Position numbers and translations under genes: made by a program. From Spirochaetales bacterium (GTDB taxonomy: Bacteria; Spirochaetota; Spirochaetia; DSM-2461), in assembly GCA_022360655.1 (NCBI GenBank), contig JAKSCK010000107.1, positions 1 to 48,505 on the forward strand: a DNA stretch of 48,505 nt, in the 5' to 3' direction. The notes under the pieces were generated by a model, which saw only the letters and a program-made list of their open reading frames with translations, was not told where the DNA came from and did not search any database. This document shows positions 29,606 to 37,708 of this stretch, piece after piece; positions within the stretch are counted from its first letter, which is position 1, and every line of letters starts with the position of its first letter.

Positions 29606-30058
29606 CTATTCTCGGTTTTGACTATCAATGATGATGGTGACTGGACCATCATTCACAAGAGAAACCTTCATATAGGCTCCAAACTCTCCTGTTTGAACCT
29701 GCCCTGGGATGTCCTTTTTCAAAAGTTCCACAAATTGATTGTAGAGAGGAATGGCCTCATCAGGTTTGGCCGCGGCATCAAAGGAGGGACGCATACCTTT
29801 TCGCGTTGAGGCCATCAAGGTAAATTGACTCACAACAAGGGCATCTCCCTCTATATCCTTCACGCAACGATTCATTTTTCCCATTTCATCGGTGAAAATG
29901 CGTAATCCCGTAATTTTTCGAATCAGATACTCCAAATCCTCATGACCATCTCCTGGGGCGACTCCCAGTAAAATCATGAGTCCTTCTTTGATGGAACGAA
30001 TCTCTTTCTCTTCTATTTCAACAGAAGCCTGACTCACACGTTGAATGACAGCTCTCAT
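29606..30058 (-). CDS. dtd: D-aminoacyl-tRNA deacylase
   Basis: Removes D-amino acids (such as D-Tyr) and glycine wrongly attached to tRNA. 150 residues with the family's two active-site motifs SQFTLMAST (canonical SQFTLYA) and NDGPVTIII, plus KGMRPSF. The ATG at 30058 is chosen because the family starts MRAVIQRV and GGAGG lies seven bases upstream; a longer frame adds 16 unrelated residues. It diverges from the rlmB-like gene. Confidence 0.95.
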   Translation of the reverse strand: MRAVIQRVSQASVEIEEKEIRSIKEGLMILLGVAPGDGHEDLEYLIRKITGLRIFTDEMGKMNRCVKDIEGDALVVSQFTLMASTRKGMRPSFDAAAKPDEAIPLYNQFVELLKKDIPGQVQTGEFGAYMKVSLVNDGPVTIIIDSQNRE

Positions 30059-30164
30059 GGAACCTCCATGCAAACTGTATCGTAAAAACCACAGGGAGTT
30101 CAGCATCCTTTTTCAAGGAAGAAACATCCTCTCCTCCCCTCTATACCCCCACGAGAGCCAGAGA

Positions 30165-30170
30165 TATGAT
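30165..30170 (+). promoter_or_regulatory. -10 element of the rlmB-like gene (leaderless type)
   Basis: TATGAT with exactly six bases to the ATG at 30177. The -35 region is not recognisable and there is no ribosome-binding site. Confidence 0.5.
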
Positions 30171-30176
30171 ACGTCC

Positions 30177-30899
30177 ATGAAAACTTACCTGTCTGGAGCA
30201 AACGGCATAGCTGAGGCTCTGAAAAAAGGCCGGGGAATCTTGAAAGTTTCTCGGCGCAGTGGCCGTGGGGCCGAATTGATCGCCATGGCAGAAAAGCATG
30301 GAGTTCCGGTTCGTGATGTGGATGCAAAGGAGCTCTCATCTTTAAATCCTGATCACCGAGGATTCCTTCTTGAAACTCGGGGAGGAGCAAGTCCCTCGGT
30401 TCGTAGTTTAGAGGAACTGTTTCCAAGAACAGATGATAACTCTCTGATAATTCTTCTTGATGGTGTCACGGATCCTGGTAACCTTGGCGCTGTATTGCGC
30501 TCTGCTGATCAGTTTGGAGCCGATGCGGTGGTGGTGCCACGGCGTCGGTCTGCAGGCTCGGATGCCAATACCCTGAGTCGGAGTTCCAGTGGGGCTGTGG
30601 AATGGGTTCCCTTAATTGATGTATCCAATATGGCTCGTGCACTTTCCCAATTGAAAGATCAGGGGTATTGGATTTGGGGGGCCGATATGGAAGGAAGTCC
30701 AGCTCCTCAGGTGAATCTGAAAGGACGTACAGCTCTTGTGATGGGGCGTGAGGGGCAGGGATTGCATCGCTTGATTCGAGAGCAATGTGATGGATTGATT
30801 CGCATCCCCACCAGCGGAAAAGTGGACTCATTGAACGTGTCTACGGCTGCTGGAATTCTGATGTATGAGTGCCGGCGTCAGCAAGGATTTGAATATTGA
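30177..30899 (+). CDS. rlmB: SpoU/TrmH-family RNA 2'-O-methyltransferase (RlmB-like)
   Basis: Methylates a ribose in ribosomal or transfer RNA; RlmB acts on a 23S rRNA guanosine. 240 residues with a short N-terminal RNA-binding region (about 1-75) and the SPOUT knot domain: motif 1 LDGVTDPGNLGAVLRSA, motif 2 MGREGQGL, motif 3 IPTSGKVDSLNVSTAAGI. The frame is open 44 codons upstream of 30177, but the family start (short GxxGI... region) and the -10 element six bases before it favour this ATG. The target (RlmB or a TrmH paralogue) is uncertain. Confidence 0.88.
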   Translation: MKTYLSGANGIAEALKKGRGILKVSRRSGRGAELIAMAEKHGVPVRDVDAKELSSLNPDHRGFLLETRGGASPSVRSLEELFPRTDDNSLIILLDGVTDPGNLGAVLRSADQFGADAVVVPRRRSAGSDANTLSRSSSGAVEWVPLIDVSNMARALSQLKDQGYWIWGADMEGSPAPQVNLKGRTALVMGREGQGLHRLIREQCDGLIRIPTSGKVDSLNVSTAAGILMYECRRQQGFEY

Positions 30900-31074
30900 G
30901 TGATTTCCCTTCTTCTTTTTGGCATTCTTGGTGATTTTAAGGGATCACGATTTCCTTGTTGAAACAACTTTAACCAGGAGATGAAGAGGGAGGGGATGTC
31001 CACTCTTGCCCAAGTGCAATGAACATGATAAATCCCTTGGAATACAGAACGTTTTGAAGGAAGGAAATGGCAAA

Positions 31075-32262
31075 ATGGCCGAAGAAATCTCCTATGTAAT
31101 CACAACACCTTATACCTTAGCAAAGTCACGCACTGGAGGCATTCTTTCCCGCCTCCTTTCTCGAGTGGACTTAGAACTTATTGCAGCGCAAATCATCACT
31201 CCTGATGAGACCACTGTTCAGGCCTATGCGGATTCCTTCACGGCTTTTTCAAATCCTGAAAAGCCTGGAAGTGCTGAATTACTTCGAGATTATGTTTTGA
31301 ATAACATGTTGCCCTCGGAAGGTCGAGCTCACCGGGCTGCTCTTTTTCTTTTCCGTGGTGAAAATGCGGTTTCTCAGCTCATGGACACCGTTGGGGCCAT
31401 GTATCCAGAGAATCGCAGCATTGAATCCCTGAATGGTGAAACCATTCGTGATACCTATGCAGACCTTCTACGGGATGCCGATGGCCAGGTTTCCTATTTT
31501 GAACCTGCTGTTCTCACTCCCCATAGTGCCAAGGAGGCTGCAGCAAATCTCCGCATTTTTGCCAAGTTTATGCATGGCCAGGACAATGTGGTTCAGAATC
31601 TGAAGTACGATAATCCTTCTGCCATTCAGCGCACTCTTGTGATTCTCAAACCAGATAACTGGCGTGTTCCATCCACTCGCCCTGGGTCCATCATTGATAT
31701 GCTGAGCCGTACCGGGCTTCGGGTTGTGGGAACCAAAATCTATCAGATGTCCACGGCCGATGCCTTGGAATTCTATGGTGCCGTGAAAGGGGCTCTGGAG
31801 AAGAAACTGGCTCCCAAGGCGGCTGATAATGCCGTGGAATTGCTGGAGCGAGAATTTGATCTTGTTCTTGATGAAAACGCCCGAAAAGGCATCAATGATT
31901 CTTTTGGTGTGGCCTATGCCCATTACCAGTTTGGGGGCATTGTTGAGTTCATGTCCGGCCGACGGCCAGAAGAAGTTCCCTTTGAAGAGATGGATCGACC
32001 GGGTACGGTGAAATCCATGGTCTTGGTGTACGAAGGGGAAAATGCTATTGAGAAGATTCGTAAGGTCTTAGGCCCCACAGATCCTCGACAGGCTCCGGGA
32101 GGAACCGTTCGGCGGGACTTTGGAAGTGATGTGATGGTGAATGCCGTTCATGCTTCCGACTCACCGGAGAGTGCAACACGCGAATGTGGTATTGTTCGCA
32201 TCAATGAGAATGATTTCAGCCGATTGGTGGAACGCTATTTGGATGGCGGTCTGACCAATTAG
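31075..32262 (+). CDS. ndk: Tandem nucleoside-diphosphate kinase-like protein
   Basis: 395 residues, more than twice a normal NDK (about 140-150). The C-terminal lobe (about 185-380) has NDK features: TLVILKPD with Lys192, the EGENAI motif at 320-325, and the phosphohistidine His359 in VNAVHASDSPESA. The N-terminal lobe (about 5-160) is a diverged copy: RGENAV at 94-99, and PAVLTPHSAKEA aligned without gaps to the active-site motif, where Leu147 replaces the catalytic His. The N-lobe therefore cannot work as a normal NDK and may regulate or bind nucleotide. The C-lobe also has a 40-residue insert. The ATG at 31075 follows AAGGAAGGA; the frame is open further upstream. Confidence 0.85.
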   Translation: MAEEISYVITTPYTLAKSRTGGILSRLLSRVDLELIAAQIITPDETTVQAYADSFTAFSNPEKPGSAELLRDYVLNNMLPSEGRAHRAALFLFRGENAVSQLMDTVGAMYPENRSIESLNGETIRDTYADLLRDADGQVSYFEPAVLTPHSAKEAAANLRIFAKFMHGQDNVVQNLKYDNPSAIQRTLVILKPDNWRVPSTRPGSIIDMLSRTGLRVVGTKIYQMSTADALEFYGAVKGALEKKLAPKAADNAVELLEREFDLVLDENARKGINDSFGVAYAHYQFGGIVEFMSGRRPEEVPFEEMDRPGTVKSMVLVYEGENAIEKIRKVLGPTDPRQAPGGTVRRDFGSDVMVNAVHASDSPESATRECGIVRINENDFSRLVERYLDGGLTN

Positions 32263-32277
32263 ATTCAATGAATCGGA

Positions 32278-32308
32278 ACCACTCGTCCAAACTCTTTGGG
32301 CGAGTGGT
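32278..32308. terminator. Terminator between converging ndk and dusB
   Basis: 14-bp stem (one G-T pair) formed by ACCACTCG...CCAAA and TTTGG...CGAGTGGT with a three-base loop. The T tract is weak on both strands (CGTTCTC on plus), so its strength is uncertain. Confidence 0.72.
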
Positions 32309-32338
32309 CGTTCTCAAACCAGAAACTCTCAATTAGGC

Positions 32339-33355
32339 TCAAATTGAAGATGAACCTTTGGTGATGGCTGAATCCAAAAGTCCCAGAAGGTCTTCAGCAT
32401 GAGGGCATTGCATCAATTCATGGCGGAGAACGTTGGAACCATTCCAACCTGAGGTATACCCAGCGAGCTGTTTTTTCATATCTCTTGAGGCCCGGTCTGC
32501 CCCAAAAGCTTCGATTGCAGATTCTAAGTGATTTTTGGCCATGATGAGTTTTTCAACAGGGGCAAGAGGGGCTGTGCTTTCACCAGTTTGAAGGAAATGT
32601 CGGCATTGAGAATACAACTGGGGTTTTCCAACAGCTCCTCGGGCCAGCATCACACCAGCACATCCGGTTCTGCTGAGCATGGAATGAACGTCCTGAGGGC
32701 TTCGAAGATCACCCGAACCAAGAATGGGAAGGGGCGATTCCTGAACCACTTTGGTTAACAGCTCCCAATCGGCCTTTCCTCCGTAACCTTGTTGCCGACT
32801 CCGTGGATGGAATCCCACAGCCACGGCCTTGGCTTCAACGGCCATTTGAAGAGCCGTCTCCCAATAGTCCCCCTCCAGTTCATTCCACCCCCGGCGAATT
32901 TTTACACTCACGGGAACTTTGGCCTCAGCCATAGCAAGAAGAATCTCTTTGAGGCGTACTGGATCCCGCGGTAAGGCGGAACCAGCTCCATTTCGTGTCA
33001 CTTTAGGTACGGGGCAACCAGCATTGAGATCCAGGAGATTCGCACCAGCCTGAACGGCCAACTGTGCGGCCTGGCCCAGGCGCTCTGGATTGGAACCAAA
33101 GAGCTGAACGGCAAGAATCTCTTCATTCTTGCCCCTCCTCATCATCCGCTGGGTACGCTCGCTTCCTCGGGTGAGGGCCTCTGCGGAAATCATTTCCGTG
33201 TAGGCTAGGTTGGCGCCATGGTTGAGGGCCACCTCTCGGGCAACATGATCGGTATAACCGGCCATTGGGGCCGCAAAAAGGTTGCCCTCAACATGCAATG
33301 AACCCAACTGAATGGGGCGATACAGAGAAGGATTCATTGACTCTTGGTCCATCAT
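32339..33355 (-). CDS. dusB: tRNA-dihydrouridine synthase (DusB family)
   Basis: Reduces uridines in tRNA with FMN. 338 residues with the TIM-barrel motifs APMAGYTD, LDLNAGCPVPKVTRNGAG (catalytic Cys in GCP) and the phosphate-binding end GVMLARGAVGKP. The ATG at 33355 shares a base with the tatD stop (TAATG); a second ATG follows directly and another at residue 7 (MNPSLYRP) is possible since no clear ribosome-binding site is seen. It belongs to a tatD-dusB unit. Confidence 0.94.
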   Translation of the reverse strand: MMDQESMNPSLYRPIQLGSLHVEGNLFAAPMAGYTDHVAREVALNHGANLAYTEMISAEALTRGSERTQRMMRRGKNEEILAVQLFGSNPERLGQAAQLAVQAGANLLDLNAGCPVPKVTRNGAGSALPRDPVRLKEILLAMAEAKVPVSVKIRRGWNELEGDYWETALQMAVEAKAVAVGFHPRSRQQGYGGKADWELLTKVVQESPLPILGSGDLRSPQDVHSMLSRTGCAGVMLARGAVGKPQLYSQCRHFLQTGESTAPLAPVEKLIMAKNHLESAIEAFGADRASRDMKKQLAGYTSGWNGSNVLRHELMQCPHAEDLLGLLDSAITKGSSSI

Positions 33356-34140
33356 TATTCGTCAGGATTTATGCCAAAAAGGGTGCAGGCATTCTGCCAT
33401 AGGGCTTCGCTGACCATCTGGGGATCTTCCCCTCGAAGAGAGGCCACAAATTCGGCTGTGGACGGCATGTACACCGGTTTGTTCCGTTTCCCCCGGAATT
33501 CAGCTGGAACCATGAAGGGGCTTTCACTTTCAATAACAATCCGGTCTAAAGGAAGATTACGGACCGTTTCATGGAGATTTCTCGCATTGCGATACGTCAG
33601 ATTACCAGCAAAGGAAAAATAGAGATTGTCATGTCGAGAGAGCATGTCATTGGCATAGGCCCAATCTTCTGAGTAGCAGTGCAGTACGCCACCACGGGAG
33701 GGTAATTTGGATTTTAAAATTTCCTTCACCATGTCTCCGGCTTTCCTGTTGTGAATGATGACAGGAACCTGATAACTCTCAGCCATCTCAAGCTGACGTT
33801 TGAACAGTTCTACCTGGGAGTCTCTATCTCCATATTTCCGGAAAAAGTCCAAACCGGTCTCACCAATGGCAACAACACGATCTTTTCGCAAACCTTCAGC
33901 AATCTTCTGCTCCCAGTCCATTCCCGGGTTTTGGACTTCAGAAGGGGATACCCCAATACTGAAAATCACATTGGATGCGGTGGAAAGGTTGCGGTGGACT
34001 TCTTCGAAGTCCTGCAGATTGTTGGTGATGCACATAATTTTTCGCACATCCGCTTGCTTGGCTTCTTGAGTAATGATCAGCTGTTCAATCGGGTCCTCAT
34101 GAATGAGCCCGATATGTGCGTGGGTGTCAAAATACCGCAT
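33355..34140 (-). CDS. tatD: TatD-family metal-dependent hydrolase
   Basis: 261 residues. Metal ligands: His7 and His9 in DTHAHIG, Glu in GETGLD, His in IIHNRKA, and His in LHCYS. The last active-site motif, normally L-E-T-D-x-P, reads IESESPF here, so Glu replaces the conserved Asp. TatD proteins are 3'-exonucleases or DNases; YcfH-type members may act on D-aminoacyl compounds. The start is at 34140 with no strong ribosome-binding site. The promoter is about 50 bases upstream. It is coupled to dusB. Confidence 0.9.
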   Translation of the reverse strand: MRYFDTHAHIGLIHEDPIEQLIITQEAKQADVRKIMCITNNLQDFEEVHRNLSTASNVIFSIGVSPSEVQNPGMDWEQKIAEGLRKDRVVAIGETGLDFFRKYGDRDSQVELFKRQLEMAESYQVPVIIHNRKAGDMVKEILKSKLPSRGGVLHCYSEDWAYANDMLSRHDNLYFSFAGNLTYRNARNLHETVRNLPLDRIVIESESPFMVPAEFRGKRNKPVYMPSTAEFVASLRGEDPQMVSEALWQNACTLFGINPDE

Positions 34141-34192
34141 GAGTAACCCGCTTTACTAGGGAAGATTTAAGTCGGCTAGCGACTCAAGCCTA

Positions 34193-34222
34193 TTTGTAAC
34201 CGCCGGGTGGGGCGCTTGTCAA
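34193..34222 (-). promoter_or_regulatory. Promoter of tatD-dusB
   Basis: Minus-strand TTGACA (34222-34217), an 18-base spacer and TACAAA (34198-34193), leaving a leader of about 45 bases before tatD. Confidence 0.6.
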
Positions 34223-34246
34223 CATAAATCGCCTGACAGGCAGATC

Positions 34247-34276
34247 TTGCCTTCCCACTATTGACTGAGATATGAT
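34247..34276 (+). promoter_or_regulatory. Promoter of the M23 peptidase gene (leaderless type)
   Basis: TTGCCT at 34247-34252, an 18-base spacer and TATGAT at 34271-34276, eight bases before the ATG at 34285. It diverges from the tatD promoter. Confidence 0.55.
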
Positions 34277-34284
34277 GGAATTGG

Positions 34285-35367
34285 ATGTTGTGGGCGCTGA
34301 AGGTCCAATTCAGGGCTTGCACCATTGTAGGAGTCGGTGTGCCTGAGAAGCAATATGGTATGAATCGAAGAATCAAAAGGACGGCTCCACGGTCCTCGGG
34401 GCCTTTCGGTGCCATCTGGCGTTTTGGGCGTCAACGATTCACCGTTATGCTCGTCCCTCATACAGAAAAGCGAACACTTCATTTCCAGGTGTCTTTGTTC
34501 ACCTTGTTTTTCCTGGGAATTGTTTTCTTTGGACTCATGACTGGATTTTTCTGGTTTTCCCTGGATTTCTCGGGAAAAGAAATGCAACTTGCCTCCAGAT
34601 CTCGTGATTTGGCAGAAACAGAGGCCAGTCTCGACGTCATCCGGAGTGAGGTTGGAGGGCTTGTAACATCAGCCGGTGCCTTTCACGATAGTCTCCGTTC
34701 CACCATGGATATTCTTGGATTGGAAGAAGCTGAAACCGACCCCTTAGCCGGGGGAGGGGATCTCGCTTCACTCTTTTCTGTGGAACAATCCGATGGGAAT
34801 ACTCTTGCTGAGGTAGCGGATATTCAAACACTCCGCAAATCCATGGATGCATCTGTGGCTTCACTGCAGGATATTGGCGTGGTTCTCTCCAGCCAAAAAG
34901 ATTTGCTTTCTGATATTCCCACCATTTGGCCTTTGCAGGAAGTGAAAGGGTGGGTCACCCAGGTGTTTGGCCCAGCCATTCATCCCTTTGGGAAATACTG
35001 GTACCTTCATCGTGGTGTAGACCTGGCCTTTGGTTATGGTGTGAAACTCGTGGCCACGGCGAATGGGAAAGTGATCCGAAAGGAATATGATAAAAACGGC
35101 TTTGGTTATTTTGTGGACATCCAGCATAAATATGGATTCAAAACACGATATGCCCATATGCAGCGGCAATTGGTAGAAGTCGGACAAGAAGTGAGTCAGG
35201 GAGACGTGATTGGTCTCATGGGGAATTCGGGAATGTCAACAGGCCCTCATGTTCATTATGAGGTGATGATTGGAACCCAGCTTGTGGATCCCATCAAATT
35301 CCTGAACATGTCCAGCACAGAAGGTGCTCTCCAGAATCTCACCACGTCTGTGCAACGATATCAGTAA
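34285..35367 (+). CDS. M23-family peptidase, membrane anchored
   Basis: 360 residues from 34285. One membrane helix (about 69-92, FTLFFLGIVFFGLMTGFFWFS), a coiled region (about 95-200) and a C-terminal LytM/M23 zinc peptidase domain with the ligand motifs HRGVDLAF (first His-x-x-x-Asp) and HVHYEVM (HxH), plus RYAHM. It should cut peptidoglycan cross-links. The start at 34285 fits a leaderless message; the ATG at 34360 would give 335 residues and also lacks a ribosome-binding site. It is followed by a bactofilin, YaaR and YaaT. M23 peptidases next to bactofilins set cell shape in Helicobacter, Leptospira and other bacteria. Confidence 0.93.
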   Translation: MLWALKVQFRACTIVGVGVPEKQYGMNRRIKRTAPRSSGPFGAIWRFGRQRFTVMLVPHTEKRTLHFQVSLFTLFFLGIVFFGLMTGFFWFSLDFSGKEMQLASRSRDLAETEASLDVIRSEVGGLVTSAGAFHDSLRSTMDILGLEEAETDPLAGGGDLASLFSVEQSDGNTLAEVADIQTLRKSMDASVASLQDIGVVLSSQKDLLSDIPTIWPLQEVKGWVTQVFGPAIHPFGKYWYLHRGVDLAFGYGVKLVATANGKVIRKEYDKNGFGYFVDIQHKYGFKTRYAHMQRQLVEVGQEVSQGDVIGLMGNSGMSTGPHVHYEVMIGTQLVDPIKFLNMSSTEGALQNLTTSVQRYQ

Positions 35368-35414
35368 CAACGAGAAGGCCCTTGTTGGAAAGGGATGGCT
35401 CTGTGTAGGCAATT

Positions 35415-35855
35415 ATGGACGAATATACAAAATCCCAAGCGCTCATTAATTCCATCATTGGCGAAGGGACACGCTTTCGAGGAGATCTTGATCTCAAGGG
35501 CTTGCTTCGCATAGATGGGGATTTTGAGGGGAATATCCGCACCGATGGCCGCGTCCTGGTTGGGCGTGGAGGACGTGCACTCTGTCTCATTGAGGCGGAT
35601 ACAGTGGTGATTGGTGGTATTGTTAAAGGCAATATCACGGCAACTTCCAAAGTGGTGTTGTTGTCAACCAGCGTTGTGATTGGAAACATCAAAACTCCAG
35701 AGCTTGTTGTTGAGGAAGGTGTTGTGGTGAATGGTCATTGCACCGTATCACAGGATGCCCGTGTTCTTGCTGCTGCACCGAAAGGAGATGAGGGGTCTTA
35801 TTCGGTGGATTGGGGACGTCGTGCCCCAGCTGCAGGAGCTCCCTCAGTTCCCTAA
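35415..35855 (+). CDS. Bactofilin
   Basis: Polymer-forming cytoskeletal protein. 146 residues: a short N-terminal tail, the beta-helix domain (about 18-115) with regularly spaced glycines and valines (LLRIDGDFEGNI, VIGGIVKGNI, VVIGNIKTPEL), and a flexible C-terminal tail. Adjacent to an M23 peptidase, as in other systems where bactofilin scaffolds direct peptidoglycan remodelling. A second bactofilin lies at 39629. Start at 35415 has only a weak AGG upstream. Confidence 0.93.
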   Translation: MDEYTKSQALINSIIGEGTRFRGDLDLKGLLRIDGDFEGNIRTDGRVLVGRGGRALCLIEADTVVIGGIVKGNITATSKVVLLSTSVVIGNIKTPELVVEEGVVVNGHCTVSQDARVLAAAPKGDEGSYSVDWGRRAPAAGAPSVP

Positions 35856-35858
35856 ATT

Positions 35859-36368
35859 ATGGATCTCGAGCGTCTGTCACAGATTGGTTCAGCACTCGAT
35901 ACCCGCTTTCGGAAAAAGAAGGCCTCTGGAAAAACCAAAACTCCTCGGAAGGCCGCCTTTGGCTCGCTTCTCGAAGAGGCCGTGGATGAATCTCAATCCA
36001 CAGCACCAGTTTCAACCCATGGCTGGCCTGCTCTGGATGGCAGTGAAACTCTAGAAGGTTTGCTAGATGATGTTCATGAAGCCGGAGAAGCCTTGAAAAA
36101 GGATCCTGTTTTCGGTCCAATGGGAGCGTATAAGAAGGCTGTACAGCATTTTCTACGTTATGTGCTGGAAATGGGTATTGAGACGGAAGAAACCCTGGGG
36201 ATTCGCAATCCTCGAACCTTCCAGCAAAAAAAATATGTGGTGATTCGGGTTGTGGATGAACGTCTAGAAAACTTGGCGGCTCATGTCTTGAAAAATCAAG
36301 CCGATCAATTTGAGATCTTACGGCGCATTGATGAAATCCATGGTATGCTCGTCGATCTGATGAGTTAA
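35859..36368 (+). CDS. YaaR-family protein
   Basis: 169 residues, mainly helical. The C-terminal half (about 75-165) matches the YaaR/DUF327 pattern: GPMGAYKKAVQHFLRYVLEMG, then FQQKKYVVIRVVDERLENLA. Function is unknown. In Bacillus the gene lies with yaaT in the yaaQ-yaaR-holB-yaaT cluster, and here it is directly followed by a YaaT homologue. The ATG is three bases after the bactofilin stop. Confidence 0.82.
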   Translation: MDLERLSQIGSALDTRFRKKKASGKTKTPRKAAFGSLLEEAVDESQSTAPVSTHGWPALDGSETLEGLLDDVHEAGEALKKDPVFGPMGAYKKAVQHFLRYVLEMGIETEETLGIRNPRTFQQKKYVVIRVVDERLENLAAHVLKNQADQFEILRRIDEIHGMLVDLMS

Positions 36369-36385
36369 GGGGTGTTTGGCTGCAG

Positions 36386-37327
36386 ATGCACAAAGAGAAG
36401 CACGGAAATAAAGAGAAGGGGCGCCATCAAAATAATGGGGCTTCTAAGGCGGAATTTACGACGCTTCCCGAAAGTCTCTGGCGGGCAAGGGTTGTTCCCA
36501 CGAATGATTTCGAATACTGTTCTCCGCCAGATGACCTCTCCGTAGAGCGTGGAGATTTTGTTGTTATTTCAACGCGATACGGTAAGGATATGGCACGTAT
36601 TCTTGGTCCTGTAAAGGACCGAAAAGGTGTGGACGTCACTCATGTCCGACTGGTGCATCGCCTTGCCTCGGATCACGATTTTTCTCGGCGAGAGGAGTTG
36701 GAATCTCGGGAGGATGAGGCCTATAAAATTTGCCGAAACAAGATTGCTCAATTGGGTTTGGCAATGAAATTGGTTTCAGCTCACTATATTCTTGATGAAC
36801 AAAAGGTTATATTCTTCTTCACAGCGGAAAATCGCATTGATTTCCGGGAGCTTGTGAAGCAGCTTGTTTCCTTTTTCAAAATGCGAATTGAGTTGCGGCA
36901 AATTGGTGTTCGTGATGAATCACGGGTGATTGGTGGAGTGGCCGTTTGTGGTCGACAGTATTGCTGTCATGGCCTCACGGATAAACTGTCCCCTGTTTCA
37001 ATAAAAATGGCCAAGGAACAGAATCTTTCTTTGAATTCTTTGAAGATTTCTGGTCCATGTGGACGCTTGCTCTGTTGTTTGTCTTATGAGCATGAACATT
37101 ATGCAACAGAGCGAAAAAACATGCCCCATGAGGGATCTCGAATCCATCATGAAGGTGTGAATTACAAAGTGACGGAAGTGAATATTTTCACTAAACGCAT
37201 CCATCTCGCCGGCCCTGAAGGGCGGCGCATGGACGTTCCATCGGCCCAATTGTTTCGAAAGAACACGGGTGGCTGGGGCATCCTTCCCCCTCGCGACGAG
37301 GCGGATGATACAGGACAAGAGCCCTGA
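36386..37327 (+). CDS. YaaT/PSP1-domain protein (RicT family)
   Basis: 313 residues with the PSP1 domain. The hallmark cysteines are present: CGRQYCC and CGRLLCC, plus LVHRLAS and the central beta region (YILDEQKVIFFFTAENRIDFR). In Bacillus, YaaT (RicT) forms an iron-sulfur complex with YlbF and YmcA that affects mRNA maturation by RNase Y, sporulation and competence; RNase Y is encoded 34 kb away in this window. A basic N-terminal tail precedes the domain. Stop at 37327; a small 5-bp hairpin (CCCTG/CAGGG) overlaps the stop. Start at 36386 lies 17 bases after yaaR. Confidence 0.9.
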   Translation: MHKEKHGNKEKGRHQNNGASKAEFTTLPESLWRARVVPTNDFEYCSPPDDLSVERGDFVVISTRYGKDMARILGPVKDRKGVDVTHVRLVHRLASDHDFSRREELESREDEAYKICRNKIAQLGLAMKLVSAHYILDEQKVIFFFTAENRIDFRELVKQLVSFFKMRIELRQIGVRDESRVIGGVAVCGRQYCCHGLTDKLSPVSIKMAKEQNLSLNSLKISGPCGRLLCCLSYEHEHYATERKNMPHEGSRIHHEGVNYKVTEVNIFTKRIHLAGPEGRRMDVPSAQLFRKNTGGWGILPPRDEADDTGQEP

Positions 37328-37341
37328 ACTCAGGGAACTTG

Positions 37342-37371
37342 TTGACATCGATCGGACCGTTTTGTTACTAT
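37342..37371 (+). promoter_or_regulatory. Promoter of the zinc-ribbon gene
   Basis: TTGACA at 37342-37347, an 18-base spacer and TACTAT at 37366-37371. An inverted repeat brackets the -10 region. Confidence 0.8.
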
Positions 37372-37378
37372 CGGTCCG
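37353..37378. promoter_or_regulatory. Inverted repeat over the -10 region (possible operator)
   Basis: CGGACCG at 37353-37359 and CGGTCCG at 37372-37378, perfect 7-bp arms 12 bases apart, flanking the -10 TACTAT. A bound dimer here would block the promoter. Confidence 0.5.
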
Positions 37379-37422
37379 CCAAATAATAAGGCGCACCCCT
37401 GTGTGCTCCAGAGGAGAAATCC

Positions 37423-37593
37423 ATGGCCGGAGTCAGTAAGAACGCACGTACCACCTCGGGAACCCATAAGTTTTTCTGCCCCTGCGGCGGCGAAGTGAAG
37501 ATGCGTTCCGTATTCGCTAGTGGTCGGATGAAGCATTTTGCGTACTGTGAAAAGTGCAAGCGTGAAGAGCGCCGTCCCCGGGACTTCAACTAG
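37423..37593 (+). CDS. Small zinc-ribbon protein
   Basis: 56 residues, very basic. Four cysteines in two knuckles (FFCPCGG at 18-23 and YCEKCK at 41-46) suggest a zinc ribbon. The start MAGVSKNARTTSGTHKF and the size suggest a ribosome- or RNA-associated protein, but I do not recognise it as a named ribosomal protein. It has its own strong promoter and a GAGGAGA ribosome-binding site (37411-37417), and lies just upstream of rpsT, both consistent with high expression. It is missed by size cut-offs of about 60 residues. Confidence 0.8.
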   Translation: MAGVSKNARTTSGTHKFFCPCGGEVKMRSVFASGRMKHFAYCEKCKREERRPRDFN

Positions 37594-37617
37594 AGACGGG
37601 AACTCGGATCAGCATAT

Positions 37618-37644
37618 CCCCTTTAAACCTTGACGGGAAAGGGG
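37618..37644. repeat. Inverted repeat upstream of rpsT
   Basis: CCCCTTT (37618-37624) and AAAGGGG (37638-37644) with a 13-base loop containing the rpsT -35 element. Could be a weak terminator for the zinc-ribbon gene or a control site for rpsT. Confidence 0.45.
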
Positions 37645-37658
37645 TTATCTGTTAATAG
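37630..37658 (+). promoter_or_regulatory. Promoter of rpsT
   Basis: TTGACG at 37630-37635, a 17-base spacer and TAATAG at 37653-37658. About 50 bases before the start codon. Confidence 0.65.
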
Positions 37659-37708
37659 TTATGTTTGATGCTCCTCTGCTAGGGGACAAATACGAGAGGT
37701 AGGGACCA

